Shown piece by piece: positions 8,235-17,737 of a stretch of 64,000 bases of DNA; position 1 is the stretch's first letter, and each line of letters starts with the position of its first letter. Under the pieces are notes generated by a model. It was not told the origin of the DNA. It made no database searches and saw only the letters and a program-made list of their open reading frames with translations. Made by a program: the position numbers and the translations under genes. Source of the stretch: Desulfosporosinus youngiae DSM 17734 (GTDB lineage Bacteria; Bacillota; Desulfitobacteriia; Desulfitobacteriales; Desulfitobacteriaceae); contig NZ_CM001441.1 of assembly GCF_000244895.1 (NCBI RefSeq), positions 4,120,198 through 4,184,197 of the forward strand. Reading direction: 5' to 3'.

Positions 8235-10031
8235 TTAATATTCCTGGGACAAAGTCATACCACCAAGTCCATGTTTTCTTAATTTCTTATACATAACCGA
8301 TCTGTGAATTCCCAAGATTTTTGCCGCTTGGGACTTATTGCCCTTAGAACGCTTCAAAGCGTCAACCAGCAGCTCTTTCTCAGCACATTTTACTCCTTCC
8401 TCAAAACGGCCTTTTTCCATGCTCTGAGTCTCCTCCGCTGCCGTTTTGGAATGTGGTATCCGCGCCGGTAAATGTTCGGGCAAAATGAACGGCTCATCAA
8501 CTATGTTCATTACTTGTTCCAAGACACTCTCCAGTTCCCGTACATTACCCGGCCAACTATAATTTTGTAATAGCTGCATGCTCTCTTGAGAAATTCCTTT
8601 CACACCCGTCTCTAGTTTCTGTTTTAATTTAGTCAGCATATAATTTGCCAGTAAGCGAATGTCGCTTGGCCTTTCACGTAAACACGGCAATTCAAGAACT
8701 ATGACATTTAACCGATAGAAAAGGTCTTCCCGAAACATTCCTTCCTGAACCATTATGTCTAATTTGCGGTTAGTCGCTGTAATAATACGCACATCGATTT
8801 TGAATGTTTGCGTTCCGCCTACCCTTTCAATTTCCCGTTCCTGAATCACACGCAAAAGCTTGGCCTGCATGGTTAGACTCATATCCCCGATCTCGTCTAA
8901 AAAGATAGTACCGTGGTTTGCCAGTTCGAATTTACCAGGTTTACCACCTTTGCACGCCCCGGTAAAGGCCCCTTCTGCATAGCCAAACAACTCCGATTCC
9001 AGGAGCTGTTCCGGAATTGCGGCACAATTAACCTTTATAAACGGGCTATAGCGACGCGCGCCGTCATTATGAATAGCATGGGCGAACAACTCCTTTCCGG
9101 TTCCGCTCTCTCCTGTCAAGAGAACGGTAGAGCTTGCTCGAGCCACTCGTTTCGCTAAGTATATGGTTGATGTCATTTTTATATCTTCTCCCACAATATC
9201 CTCAAAAGTGTAGGTCGCGCTGTGGATTTTTCGCAACTCCTCTTTATAAAACTTCAAGTCATTTTCCATTTGGGCCAGTTTCCGGGCAAAGACATGAGCC
9301 AGCCCCATATCTTTAAAAAGTGTCTTGCCCATTGCACCAATTGTCTTTCCATCTCTTTTAATCGGTGCCCGTATAATCATGAAATCCCTATCCCGGACTT
9401 TCCAGTAATCTACAAATTGAGCCTTTCCTGTACGCACAATGTCCGGAAGTTCCGAATGCGGGGTCAGCTCGCGAATATGTCGTCCAAGAGCCTGCTCCCT
9501 GGTTATGCCAATAGCCTCTAAATAGAAGTTATTAATAATAATCACACGGCTATTTTCGTCAACTACGACTAAGCCTTCATACGGATTTTCTATTACCGCT
9601 TCCAAGGTCGCTGTGAGCCTCTTGGATTCGTTAAGCTCTGAATCGATCATTTTCAGCTTGCTTGCCTGGTAATCAAGCAGCGGCCAAACCTTTAGCAATC
9701 CAATCATCCGTCCCGCCTCGTCGATAACCGGAACTTCGGTTATTTGATGTGCGGAGAAATAAGAAACCGCCTCCTCAAGTGTGCTGCCGGAGGCGAGACA
9801 CTTTGGCGCTTTACACATAAGCTCTCCCGCAGGTTTTTGCAGGTTTTCATCTGTTCCGGCTTGTATCATAGCTGACTGATCAAGCAGCCCAACTAATAAT
9901 CCATCTTTGTCTACCACATAAACATAAGCTGACGTGTGGCCAAATTCTTCGTAAACCTTAGAAATCTCCCTCTCAACGGAAACCTTGGGAAAATCCAGTG
10001 CAATCATGCTATCTACTGAGAAATGATCCAC
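8235..10031 (-). CDS. Sigma-54-dependent transcriptional activator (CBS-CBS-PAS-AAA+-Fis HTH)
   Basis: This enhancer-binding protein has a nucleotide/ligand-sensing front end. Numbered from the upstream ATG, two CBS repeats span about 12-130, a PAS domain 145-250 and the AAA+ domain 285-510. The AAA+ domain has Walker A GESGTGKE (313-320), the sigma-54 contact loop GAFTGA (360-365) and Walker B TIFLDEIGD. A Fis-type helix-turn-helix ends the protein (KSQAAKILGIHRSVMYKKL). An ATG exists at 10049, but GTG at 10031 follows AAAGGGGG at proper spacing and is the better start. It lies just upstream of the CoA-transferase/thiolase/acyl-CoA dehydrogenase genes and their -24/-12 promoter, so it probably activates them. 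CBS domains often bind adenine nucleotides, but the signal here is unknown. Confidence 0.92.
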   Translation of the reverse strand: MDHFSVDSMIALDFPKVSVEREISKVYEEFGHTSAYVYVVDKDGLLVGLLDQSAMIQAGTDENLQKPAGELMCKAPKCLASGSTLEEAVSYFSAHQITEVPVIDEAGRMIGLLKVWPLLDYQASKLKMIDSELNESKRLTATLEAVIENPYEGLVVVDENSRVIIINNFYLEAIGITREQALGRHIRELTPHSELPDIVRTGKAQFVDYWKVRDRDFMIIRAPIKRDGKTIGAMGKTLFKDMGLAHVFARKLAQMENDLKFYKEELRKIHSATYTFEDIVGEDIKMTSTIYLAKRVARASSTVLLTGESGTGKELFAHAIHNDGARRYSPFIKVNCAAIPEQLLESELFGYAEGAFTGACKGGKPGKFELANHGTIFLDEIGDMSLTMQAKLLRVIQEREIERVGGTQTFKIDVRIITATNRKLDIMVQEGMFREDLFYRLNVIVLELPCLRERPSDIRLLANYMLTKLKQKLETGVKGISQESMQLLQNYSWPGNVRELESVLEQVMNIVDEPFILPEHLPARIPHSKTAAEETQSMEKGRFEEGVKCAEKELLVDALKRSKGNKSQAAKILGIHRSVMYKKLRKHGLGGMTLSQEY

Positions 10032-10198
10032 CCCGCATCCCCCTTTCATTAGTATAAATCAATAAAACACCACTAAGTAATGTCTTTTTAAGCAGGTTAT
10101 TTGTATTATCTAAATATTCTCTACTTTTTTGTTTATCCCTGCTAGATCTATAATTTACATCGCAAATGGGACTCCCGTTCTTTAGAATTAAACACAGA

Positions 10199-10233
10199 AA
10201 GAACTACCTCCCTGAATGAGAGAGATAGTTCTT
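10199..10233 (-). terminator. Terminator after the FAD/Rieske gene
   Basis: The stem AAGAACTA paired with TAGTTCTT, with further C-T-C/G-A-G pairs, is followed on the minus strand by TTCTGTGTTT. A second small GGCC stem lies closer to the stop codon. Confidence 0.65.
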
Positions 10234-10278
10234 GTAATCGGCCTGGATCAATCCCCTGGCCTTTTTGCTTTATTCTCG

Positions 10279-11844
10279 CTAGAAATCATCCGTAATGAGT
10301 TTTTCTATAGTATTTACATTATTATGTATGTCTAAAGGTCTTAGAGCGGGGCCCTCGACTACATCTCCTTCGCAAGAAAACCTTGAGCCGTGACAAGGGC
10401 AATCCCATGATTTTTCAGCCGAATTCCAGTTTAATTCACACCCCATATGTGTACATGTTGTATCTACCACATGCAGTGTGCCTTGTCCATCCCGGTAGGC
10501 GCCGGATCTTTGTCCATTGGCTTCAATTATTTTCCCTTCACCCGGCCTGATTTCAGCATCGCTTGGAAGGGAAGAAAATTTGCCCTTGATCAGTTCCTCT
10601 GCAACATTCAGATTTTCAACAATAAAGCTTTTGGCAGAAGCTAATATAGTTTCTCGTGAAGGGTTGTAAACATCCTGCCAGGCACTCTTTCCCTCAATGA
10701 TCAGGTCCCTTAATATCATTGAGGAAACCATACTATTAGTCATTCCCCATTTGCCATAGCCGGTTGCAATATATAAATTGGGAGTATCTGAGGTGAAATG
10801 CCCCGCATAAGGCAGTCCATCCAGAGTCATACAATCTTGAGTAGACCATCTGTAGGGAATATCTTCAACGCTGAAGGTTTCATCAGCAAACTTTAATAAA
10901 GCTTCGTAATGCTTGGTTGTATCCTCTCCCTGGCCTGTTTTATGATGCTCACCGCCTACCAGTATCAATTCTCCCTTATCAGATGATTGGCTGCGGAGTG
11001 ACCGGCCAGGATCCTCTGCGGTGATATACATGCCGCCGGGATAACTCTCCTTTGCCTTTATAGCCAGGACATAGGACCGTTCCGGGTATAGTCTGGAAAA
11101 ATATAATCCATGCTTGTTGTAGAAAGGATAATGGGAAGCAATGATCGTCTTTTCAGCAATAACCTTTTTTCCCTGATTGGTAGTTAATACATAACCGCCA
11201 TCTTCTTCAATGTCTACAATCCTGCTTTGTTCAAAAATCTGAACCCCATCATGGGTAATCTTCTCAGCAAGAGCCAGTAAAAATTTGCGCGGATGAAATT
11301 GAGCCTGATCCTCAAAACGTACCCCGGCTTTAATAGGGTAGGGCAAAGGTATTTCTTCCAGATAACTGGCTTTTATGCCAAGAGCGGCGGCGACATCGGC
11401 TTCGTCTTGAATTTTATCAACATAGTTATCCTGTAATGTATAAACATACGCGGACTGGGGAAGAAAATCACACTCAATTTTAGTTTCTTCCGCTATCGTC
11501 TTAATCATCCGAATCGCCGATTCATTGGCCTCCGCGTATTGCTTTGCCAATTCCTCACTTAATTGATTCTTGATTTTACTATATATCAGCCCATGCTGTG
11601 AGGTAATCTTTGCCGTGGTATGCCCTGTTGTGCCTTGCAAAATACGATCCGCTTCAAGAACAGCAATTTTCAATCCTTTTTTACTAAGCAGGTACGCACA
11701 TAATATACCGGTAATACCGCCTCCGACTATTGCCACATCAAGCTTTAAATCCTCATTTAAGGATGGATAACCTAGACTGGAAGTCGATGCCATCCAAAAT
11801 GATTGAGGTTGGTTTTCAAAATGCCTTTGCTCCACAGTTTTCAT
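10279..11844 (-). CDS. FAD-dependent oxidoreductase with C-terminal Rieske [2Fe-2S] domain
   Basis: This 521-aa protein has two domains. Residues about 35-400 are a DAO-type FAD fold with the dinucleotide motif VAIVGGGITGILCAYLLSKKG near the N-terminus. The last 90 residues are a Rieske ferredoxin domain with cluster ligands Cys464 and His466 (CTHMGC) and Cys482 and His485 (CPCH). The architecture matches the glycine/D-amino-acid oxidase-like plus Rieske proteins found in many Gram-positives, whose substrate is not established. There is no signal peptide. It stands alone, with a terminator downstream and a repeat upstream. All ligands and the nucleotide motif are intact, so it is probably functional. 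Confidence 0.93.
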   Translation of the reverse strand: MKTVEQRHFENQPQSFWMASTSSLGYPSLNEDLKLDVAIVGGGITGILCAYLLSKKGLKIAVLEADRILQGTTGHTTAKITSQHGLIYSKIKNQLSEELAKQYAEANESAIRMIKTIAEETKIECDFLPQSAYVYTLQDNYVDKIQDEADVAAALGIKASYLEEIPLPYPIKAGVRFEDQAQFHPRKFLLALAEKITHDGVQIFEQSRIVDIEEDGGYVLTTNQGKKVIAEKTIIASHYPFYNKHGLYFSRLYPERSYVLAIKAKESYPGGMYITAEDPGRSLRSQSSDKGELILVGGEHHKTGQGEDTTKHYEALLKFADETFSVEDIPYRWSTQDCMTLDGLPYAGHFTSDTPNLYIATGYGKWGMTNSMVSSMILRDLIIEGKSAWQDVYNPSRETILASAKSFIVENLNVAEELIKGKFSSLPSDAEIRPGEGKIIEANGQRSGAYRDGQGTLHVVDTTCTHMGCELNWNSAEKSWDCPCHGSRFSCEGDVVEGPALRPLDIHNNVNTIEKLITDDF

Positions 11845-11932
11845 ACTAGTTCCTCCAATTACCCATAATCTGCAAACTAGTATTTATCTTTTGCCGCCGG
11901 ACATCGAAATATCCACTTTTACATCTTTGATT

Positions 11933-12203
11933 TTATCCGATGACTGCCAGCCGTAAAACTCCCATCTTCTATAAGTACGAAAGCATCCAGTGACGAAACC
12001 CGGGTGAGGGTTTCGCCCAAGCCGCCTGCTCCAAAGAAAAGCTTAACGGCGCAGGTTGCTTTCGCCGAACCGCAAACTAGACAGAACAACTTTAGCGGTG
12101 AGGATGAGATAACGGCTGCTACGTCCCTGGATAAGTTCTTCTAAGCTTCAGCTGGAGTAAGTATTCCTCTTGGGCAAACTCCATCTGAAGCTAAGAATCA
12201 CTT
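11933..12203 (+). repeat. 270-bp palindrome-rich repeat, copy E
   Basis: This non-coding element is present a second time, inverted and about 98% identical, at 41450-41719 (copy F). One end is a long imperfect hairpin (CTTCAGCTGGAGT with ACTCCATCTGAAG) and the other has ACTCCCATCTTC. Inside, an ACGAAAGC...GCTTTCGCCGAACCGC hairpin is interrupted at its loop by a second unit of the same kind (11991-12055). No ORF is present. The orientation given is arbitrary. Subterminal hairpins with no coding capacity suggest a non-autonomous IS200/IS605-like element, but this is inference. Confidence 0.75.
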
Positions 12204-12221
12204 AATCCTCTCCTTATTCCG

Positions 12222-13376
12222 TTATAGTTCCTCAGTTACTAAGTCAAAGCCATCAAGGGTGGCCGTATCATCAATCCGAATCATCAAGTATCTTATACCA
12301 TCCTTAGTTACTTGCTTAACATTTTTTATATCTTGAGGGTCGATCGTAATCGCTGCCGTATTATTATCAATTTTTATCGACTTCGTGCCATAATTAGGGG
12401 TAATGCTTGAAGCTTTGAACTCGTAGTTTTCTGCTCCCATAACTTCCAGAAACGAGGTTCTAAGCTTATCCCCGGTGTCAATACCGCTATGCTCTAAAAT
12501 TCTCTCTATATCGTTCAAACCGATCAGAGAGACTTCTCCGCTTTCAGCTTCTGCGTCAAGCCGGCGACCAAGCTCCTCATAAATATTCGAAACAACTTCC
12601 GGCTCGATTTCTCCTCCTACAACCTCACGAACAACTTCTAAAAAACGCTCTTTGTCAGCTTTCGCTGTAGACTTGAAGGCACAATCAAGGATATTTTCCA
12701 CAAACAACGGATTGGGCTTGTTCTCCTTTTGAGTATAATAGACAACTTTATCGGTCTCGGCTGCATCCTCACTAAAGGCAGGAAACATAAAACCCTCATA
12801 AGGAGCCTCGGTATTGATGGTCACATTCATCGGCACACTTGTTTTGAATCCTCTTTCTTCAAAGTCAAATTTGAGCGACTTTTTAGGGATAATAATCGGA
12901 CAAATACTCCCTATAAAAAATCCCAAGGTATAGGCTTTTTCATCATCAAGCTCATTATTTTCCCTTCTGGCCGATTTATAAACCTCTCCTCTTACGAAGG
13001 TGATCATAAAATCTTTATCATAACCTTCGCAGGTTTCTTCTAAAATTCTATTGACGATTGTTAGAGTAGCATCTCTAAAATCCTTGGTCTGCAAGGTATG
13101 AAGCAGATGTTTTTGAGTTATATTTTCGCCTAGTTTATTATCTTTGAACTCTAACTCAAAAATTTTAGAGTCAATCTTTCCTGATAATACCTTCTTGAAG
13201 TTTTTTAAGTATAACTCTTTCTTTTCTTCATCCATCATATCGAAATACAATTCTTCCGAACAAAGAATGTCTTTGCTTTCTTGCTTTACATAATAGCTGC
13301 AAATTTCTTGTAAGTTTAACTTTGAGTTGTTAATCTTTAATTCTCTGCGAATACCGGCAATATCTTCCTTATTCAT
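12222..13376 (-). CDS. DUF4317 domain-containing protein
   Basis: This 384-aa protein matches the DUF4317 family as I know it from clostridia, beginning MNKEDIAGIRRELKINNSKL with a conserved SYYVKQESKDI segment soon after. It is acidic, has no signal peptide or membrane helix, and no catalytic motif can be recognised. The function is unknown. It is monocistronic in this window, flanked by repeat E downstream and repeat B upstream. Confidence 0.8.
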   Translation of the reverse strand: MNKEDIAGIRRELKINNSKLNLQEICSYYVKQESKDILCSEELYFDMMDEEKKELYLKNFKKVLSGKIDSKIFELEFKDNKLGENITQKHLLHTLQTKDFRDATLTIVNRILEETCEGYDKDFMITFVRGEVYKSARRENNELDDEKAYTLGFFIGSICPIIIPKKSLKFDFEERGFKTSVPMNVTINTEAPYEGFMFPAFSEDAAETDKVVYYTQKENKPNPLFVENILDCAFKSTAKADKERFLEVVREVVGGEIEPEVVSNIYEELGRRLDAEAESGEVSLIGLNDIERILEHSGIDTGDKLRTSFLEVMGAENYEFKASSITPNYGTKSIKIDNNTAAITIDPQDIKNVKQVTKDGIRYLMIRIDDTATLDGFDLVTEEL

Positions 13377-13584
13377 TCATCTGTCTCCCTTATTTACCTT
13401 AGGCAGAAGCCTCCGCCTCTGGATCTCTGTTTAAACTTAAGCATTGATGGAATTTCGAGTTATACCTACAAATTCCATGTTATGTGTACATTATTCGCCG
13501 TCTTCCCTTCATTTCCTCTTAAGAAACATAAATCGTGGCGGAAAGCCGTTAACCAGAATTATCATCAGGCTAGCGTGGCTCAAT

Positions 13585-13825
13585 TGGCGGAGCAGAGGAT
13601 GAAAAAGAGAGTTCTTCCAGGTCGGGCAGCTTCGCCCACATCCGCTTACCGCAGCATTCCGAGGCTGGCCCACTCGCCGGTGCGGGACTCCGCCAAACCT
13701 CCGGGTAATACCTGATGTGAACCCGTGGCTCCGTCTTCCCGCACCGGCTTGTAGGCTTTTAACGCCTCTCCATGCAATGGGTTCGCTTCTGTGGGCGAAG
13801 CTGCCCTTTCTCTGGGGTCCCTGGA
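13585..13825 (-). repeat. Structured-RNA repeat, copy B
   Basis: This is the second copy of the structured repeat, lying just downstream of thiD. In RNA orientation (minus strand) the closing arms GGGCAGCTTCGCCCAC and GTGGGCGAAGCTGCCC pair over 16 bp. An inner stem GCCGGTGCGGGA/TCCCGCACCGGC is perfect. GAACCC in the 5' part can pair with GGGTTC inside the inner loop as a pseudoknot. Compared with copy A, the closing stem differs on both arms in a way that keeps pairing. It lacks the inserted units of copies C and D and most of the 3' terminal hairpin. Confidence 0.78.
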
Positions 13826-13837
13826 TTTTTCAAAGGC

Positions 13838-14629
13838 TTACAACTCCTTAAAGAAGCGGTAAAAATGGTGTACCGGACCTACTCCATGGCCTAGGGGAAA
13901 TGAATGCTCGATAGCTCCTGAAAGATAGGATTTTGATTTTTCGACAGCTGTCATTAAATCATAACCCAAGGCTAAATGTGCGGCGATAGCCGCGGAGAGG
14001 GTACATCCGGTTCCATGGGTATTTTTCTTATTGAGGCGCGGGGACTTAAACCAGGTTAGATCTTTTCCATCGAAAAGAAGGTCATTTGCTGCCCCTTCTA
14101 AATGCCCGCCTTTAATCAGAACGCTTTCCAGGCCTAAGGAAAAGATTTCTTGGGCAGCTGACTCCATCCTTTCTTCGTCTGTCACTTCCCAACCGAGCAT
14201 AGCCTTCACCTCTGGCAAATTGGGCGTAACCACCCTGGCCAAAGGAAGGAGCTCCTTCTTCAGTGTTTCAATGGCTTCAGGTTTCAGCAGATGATAACCG
14301 CTTTTGGAAACCATCACTGGGTCTACCACAATATTTATGGCCTTCCAGTCCTTTAAAGATAAGGCGATTTGCTGAATGATCTCAGGATTAGATACCATCC
14401 CAATCTTAACGGCATCAACGGGGATATCATTAAAGACGGCATCAATTTGGGCTTTAACCATCTCTCTGCTTATCTCCTCAACCCGTTCTACACCCTGGGT
14501 GTTTTGAGCCGTAACCGCTGTAATAACACTCATCCCATAAACCCCTAAAGCAGCAAAGGTTTTGAGGTCCGCCTGAATACCTGCTCCTCCGCTGGAATCC
14601 GAGCCCGCAATCGTTAAGAGATTTTTCAT
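13838..14629 (-). CDS. thiD: Bifunctional hydroxymethylpyrimidine kinase/phosphomethylpyrimidine kinase
   Basis: This 263-aa ribokinase-fold enzyme phosphorylates HMP and then HMP-phosphate to HMP-PP, the pyrimidine half of thiamine. It starts MKNLLTIAGSDSSGGAGIQADLKTF, which holds the substrate-binding GSDSSGGAG loop, and has the nucleotide/anion-hole motif NTHGTGCTLSAAIAAH near residue 210. Length is normal. It is the last gene of thiC-thiM-thiE-thiD and starts 13 nt after thiE ends. The operon is controlled by the upstream TPP riboswitch. Confidence 0.95.
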   Translation of the reverse strand: MKNLLTIAGSDSSGGAGIQADLKTFAALGVYGMSVITAVTAQNTQGVERVEEISREMVKAQIDAVFNDIPVDAVKIGMVSNPEIIQQIALSLKDWKAINIVVDPVMVSKSGYHLLKPEAIETLKKELLPLARVVTPNLPEVKAMLGWEVTDEERMESAAQEIFSLGLESVLIKGGHLEGAANDLLFDGKDLTWFKSPRLNKKNTHGTGCTLSAAIAAHLALGYDLMTAVEKSKSYLSGAIEHSFPLGHGVGPVHHFYRFFKEL

Positions 14630-14641
14630 GGTTTTCCCTCC

Positions 14642-15268
14642 TCAATGATCTTTCCATAAATTCTTCAGTTCCCTTGCTGCACAATATGGATCTTCTTCGC
14701 TTAGGATCGCTGAAATCACCGAGATCCCATTAATGCCTATGCTTTTAAGCTGGCTCAGGTTGGCTGTCCCTATGCCGCCGATTCCTACAACCGGAATGTT
14801 TACACACTGCTTGATGGTTTTCAGCCCCTCTAAACCAATCGGTTCCGAGGCATCCTTTTTGCTGCCGGTAGGAAATACCGGGCCTGCTCCCAAATAATCC
14901 GCTCCCATCGCTTCTCCGTAGACAGCCTCTTCCTGATTAGCAACGGAATACCCTAACAGCTTATCTTTGCCGATCATGCGTCTTACATGCTCTATGGGCA
15001 AGTCGTTTTGGCCAATATGCACACCGTCGGCATCAAGAACAAGGGCCAGATCCACCCGGTCATTGATAATCAGCGGCACTCCAAATTCTGCCGCGATTTT
15101 TTTGACTTGCAGCCCAAGCTCGTAAAACTCCTTGGAGCCGGCATCCTTTTCCCGAAGCTGGATAAGGGTTACCCCTCCCTCCAGTGCTCTTTTTACAGAT
15201 GTTAAAAAATCCTTGGAACCAACCAGCTTACGATCCGTCACTAAATACAGGGTATAGTCTACAGCCAT
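14642..15268 (-). CDS. thiE: Thiamine-phosphate synthase
   Basis: This 208-aa TIM-barrel enzyme joins HMP-PP to thiazole phosphate to form thiamine monophosphate. It shows the pyrophosphate-binding [16 protein letters not shown], the INDRVDLAL strand, [12 protein letters not shown], and [14 protein letters not shown] followed by VVGIGGIG at the phosphate end. The ATG overlaps the thiM stop codon region by 10 nt, which indicates translational coupling. All expected regions are present and there is no fusion to thiD. Confidence 0.95.
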   Translation of the reverse strand: MAVDYTLYLVTDRKLVGSKDFLTSVKRALEGGVTLIQLREKDAGSKEFYELGLQVKKIAAEFGVPLIINDRVDLALVLDADGVHIGQNDLPIEHVRRMIGKDKLLGYSVANQEEAVYGEAMGADYLGAGPVFPTGSKKDASEPIGLEGLKTIKQCVNIPVVGIGGIGTANLSQLKSIGINGISVISAILSEEDPYCAARELKNLWKDH

Positions 15269-16068
15269 TGTACCCGCCCCCGTTTCAGAGCTTCCTCATC
15301 CATAAGGCTGATCTGGTCAATCAGGTGTACCCGGAACGTCCCGGGCAAATCCCCTCCCGGTGCTTCCTGAGCCAATTCGCCGGCTATACTCATGGTAAGC
15401 AGTGCCGCAGCCGTTGATAGGAAAGCATCATTATTTGCCCCGCAGAATCCCGCAACCAGAGCCCCGGCCATACAGCCGGCACCTGTGATTCGGGTCAGTA
15501 TTTCCGTGCCGTTTTCAATCAGGCAAGCTCTTTGACCGTTGGTAACGATGTCTGTTTTACCCGTTGCGGCCACGACACACCCGTATTCCTGCGCCAGTTT
15601 TTTACAGGACTCTAAACCATCCTCTCCTTCGTCCAGAGAGTCGACCCCTCTCACTTTAGCCTCAACTCCCGCCAGGGCTTTGATCTCACCTAGATTCCCT
15701 TTGATTACCGTAAATTGACCGAATTTATGCAGCCTCTCAATGGTCTCTTTTTTACGCGGAATCGCCCCGCAGGCTACCGGGTCCAGAATGATCGGATTCC
15801 CTTTAAGAGATGCTCCCCGAACCGCAAGATACATGGACATTTCCTGTTCTTTCGTCAGGGTGCCGACATTGAGATAGAGAGCATTAACCATCTGACTAAA
15901 TTCAAAAACTTCATCGGAAGCTTCACACATAGCGGGGGAGGCCCCGGCTGCCAACAGGATATTGGCACAGTCATTGACTGTCACGTAATTGGTAATCGCC
16001 TGAACAAGGGGTGTTGTTTGTCTAACGGCTTTCAGGCATTCTATTAGTTTATGATTCATAATGGTCAC
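15259..16068 (-). CDS. thiM: Hydroxyethylthiazole kinase
   Basis: This 269-aa ribokinase-fold enzyme phosphorylates the salvaged thiazole alcohol. Diagnostic segments are [33 protein letters not shown] and the catalytic loop [17 protein letters not shown]. The GTG at 16068 and the ATG three codons later both have a usable AAGGGTG/AAAAGGTG ribosome site. Its presence in an operon without thiazole-synthesis genes suggests that thiazole comes from salvage or from genes elsewhere. Confidence 0.95.
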   Translation of the reverse strand: MTIMNHKLIECLKAVRQTTPLVQAITNYVTVNDCANILLAAGASPAMCEASDEVFEFSQMVNALYLNVGTLTKEQEMSMYLAVRGASLKGNPIILDPVACGAIPRKKETIERLHKFGQFTVIKGNLGEIKALAGVEAKVRGVDSLDEGEDGLESCKKLAQEYGCVVAATGKTDIVTNGQRACLIENGTEILTRITGAGCMAGALVAGFCGANNDAFLSTAAALLTMSIAGELAQEAPGGDLPGTFRVHLIDQISLMDEEALKRGRVQWL

Positions 16069-16098
16069 CCTTTCACCTTTTAATTTATACGAAGATAC

Positions 16099-17397
16099 CT
16101 AACAGCCTGTGAAACTGGTCCCCATATACTCACTTATCAACTGATAGGCACAGAACTTTCCGCACATGGTGCAGCGTTCCTGATCGTCATCGTTTTTATC
16201 CTTTCTCATTTTGGCGGCTTTTTCGGGATCAATCGACAGCTCAATTTGTTTTTTCCAATCAAGCGCTTTGCGGGCTTTTGCCATCTTGAGATCCCACTCC
16301 CACGCTCCTTTGACCCCTTTAACCAGGTCTGCTGCATGTGCTGCGATCCGGGCAGCGATAACCCCCTCTTTAACATCCTCTTCAGTTGGCAAACCCAAAT
16401 GTTCAGCCGGTGTAACATAACACAGGAAATCTGCTCCGCTGGAAGCGGCAATAGCTCCCCCTATAGCTGAGGTGATATGATCATATCCCGGGGCCACATC
16501 GGTAACCAAGGGTCCCAAAACGTAGAAAGGTGCATTATGACAAAGGGTCTTTTCCAGCTGCATATTCGCGGTTATCTGATTTAAAGGGACATGTCCGGGC
16601 CCTTCTACCATAACCTGTACTCCAGCCTCCCAGGCACGTTTTACCAGCCCTCCCAAGGTGATCAATTCCTTAATCTGCGGAGCATCCGTGGCATCAGCCA
16701 GACAACCGGGCCTGAGCCCGTCACCCAAACTTAAGGTCACATCATACTTTAAGGCCATTTCCAAAAGCCGGTCATATTGCTCAAAGAGCGGATTCTGTTT
16801 CTGATGATGGAGCATCCAAGCCGTGATAAAGGAACCTCCCCGGGAAACGATATCCATGACCCGGCCCTTTTCTTTGAGTTCGTTGATCACGTCCATCGTA
16901 ACCCCACAATGAACTGTGATAAAATCCGCTCCATCCTGGCAGTGTTTTTCTATGCCGGTGAAAATATCATCGGCCGTCATTTCTACTAAACCCCTGCCTG
17001 TCTTCTGAGTATCCACCAATACTTGATATAAAGGAACCGTTCCAACCATGACCGGGCAGGCTTCGATAATGCTTTTCCTGACCAGATCAATATCTCCCCC
17101 TGTACTTAAGTCCATAATAGAATGGGCACCGGCCTGAATCGCGACGTCTAGTTTCGTCATTTCCTTAGCTAATTCCGGGTAAGCATCGGAAGTTCCGATA
17201 TTGGCATTGACTTTTGTTGACAATCCTTTGCCAACAGCAATTGGGCGTATGTTTTTATGATTTATGTTGCAGGGCAAAACCACCTCACCTGAGGCAATCT
17301 TCTGCCTGAGTTCTTCCCCGCTGATCCCTTCTAACTCACCCGCTTTTGACATCTGCTCCGTGACGATTCCTTTTTTGGCTGCTTCTAATTGAGTCAC
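16099..17397 (-). CDS. thiC: Phosphomethylpyrimidine synthase ThiC
   Basis: This 432-aa radical-SAM enzyme rearranges aminoimidazole ribotide into HMP-phosphate. The fold signatures DLSTGGDIDLVRK, VEGPGHVPLNQI and VTDVAPGYDHITSAIGGA are present. Near the C-terminus lies the cluster motif CTMCGKFC (Cys409, Cys412, Cys416). The length fits the shorter clostridial/archaeal ThiC rather than the enterobacterial enzyme of more than 600 aa. It is the first gene of the operon and lies immediately downstream of the TPP riboswitch and its terminator. Confidence 0.96.
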   Translation of the reverse strand: MTQLEAAKKGIVTEQMSKAGELEGISGEELRQKIASGEVVLPCNINHKNIRPIAVGKGLSTKVNANIGTSDAYPELAKEMTKLDVAIQAGAHSIMDLSTGGDIDLVRKSIIEACPVMVGTVPLYQVLVDTQKTGRGLVEMTADDIFTGIEKHCQDGADFITVHCGVTMDVINELKEKGRVMDIVSRGGSFITAWMLHHQKQNPLFEQYDRLLEMALKYDVTLSLGDGLRPGCLADATDAPQIKELITLGGLVKRAWEAGVQVMVEGPGHVPLNQITANMQLEKTLCHNAPFYVLGPLVTDVAPGYDHITSAIGGAIAASSGADFLCYVTPAEHLGLPTEEDVKEGVIAARIAAHAADLVKGVKGAWEWDLKMAKARKALDWKKQIELSIDPEKAAKMRKDKNDDDQERCTMCGKFCAYQLISEYMGTSFTGC

Positions 17398-17420
17398 TGA
17401 TATTCACACCTTTCTAATTT

Positions 17421-17451
17421 AAAAAACACAGACCCGTGCAGGTCTGTGTTC
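17421..17451 (-). terminator. Riboswitch expression-platform terminator
   Basis: On the minus strand the stem ACACAGACC/GGTCTGTGT with a small loop is followed directly by TTTTTT, and thiC starts about 25 nt later. It should form when the TPP aptamer is occupied and stop transcription before thiC. Confidence 0.9.
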
Positions 17452-17462
17452 TATAAGCTAAC

Positions 17463-17563
17463 GCTATCTGTCCACCTTCCCTACGCTGGCATTACCCAGA
17501 TCAGGTTAAAGGGTCAAAGGATTCATCAGTCCTTAATCTCAGCCGACCTTTTCGGCACCCCCA
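17463..17563 (-). promoter_or_regulatory. TPP riboswitch (THI-box)
   Basis: The minus strand carries the conserved TPP aptamer landmarks in order: GGGGGTGCC, GGCTGAGAT, ACCCTTTAACCTGATC, TGGGTAATGCCAGCG and TAGGGA. It lies upstream of thiC with a terminator between, so control is by transcription termination. The gene content of the operon agrees with the ligand. Confidence 0.97.
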
Positions 17564-17737
17564 GGAACTATTCAGTTTATCGTTGAGAGGATTCTATCAT
17601 AATAATTGGCAAGTATCAAGCTGCTATAACCGGGTCCATGTCCTAATTATTTACCCGATGTACTGGTTGATTATCTATATTTTTCTCTCATTTCTGTCGA
17701 AGGTTATGATTATGCTTTTGTTCAATCGGCACCTTAA

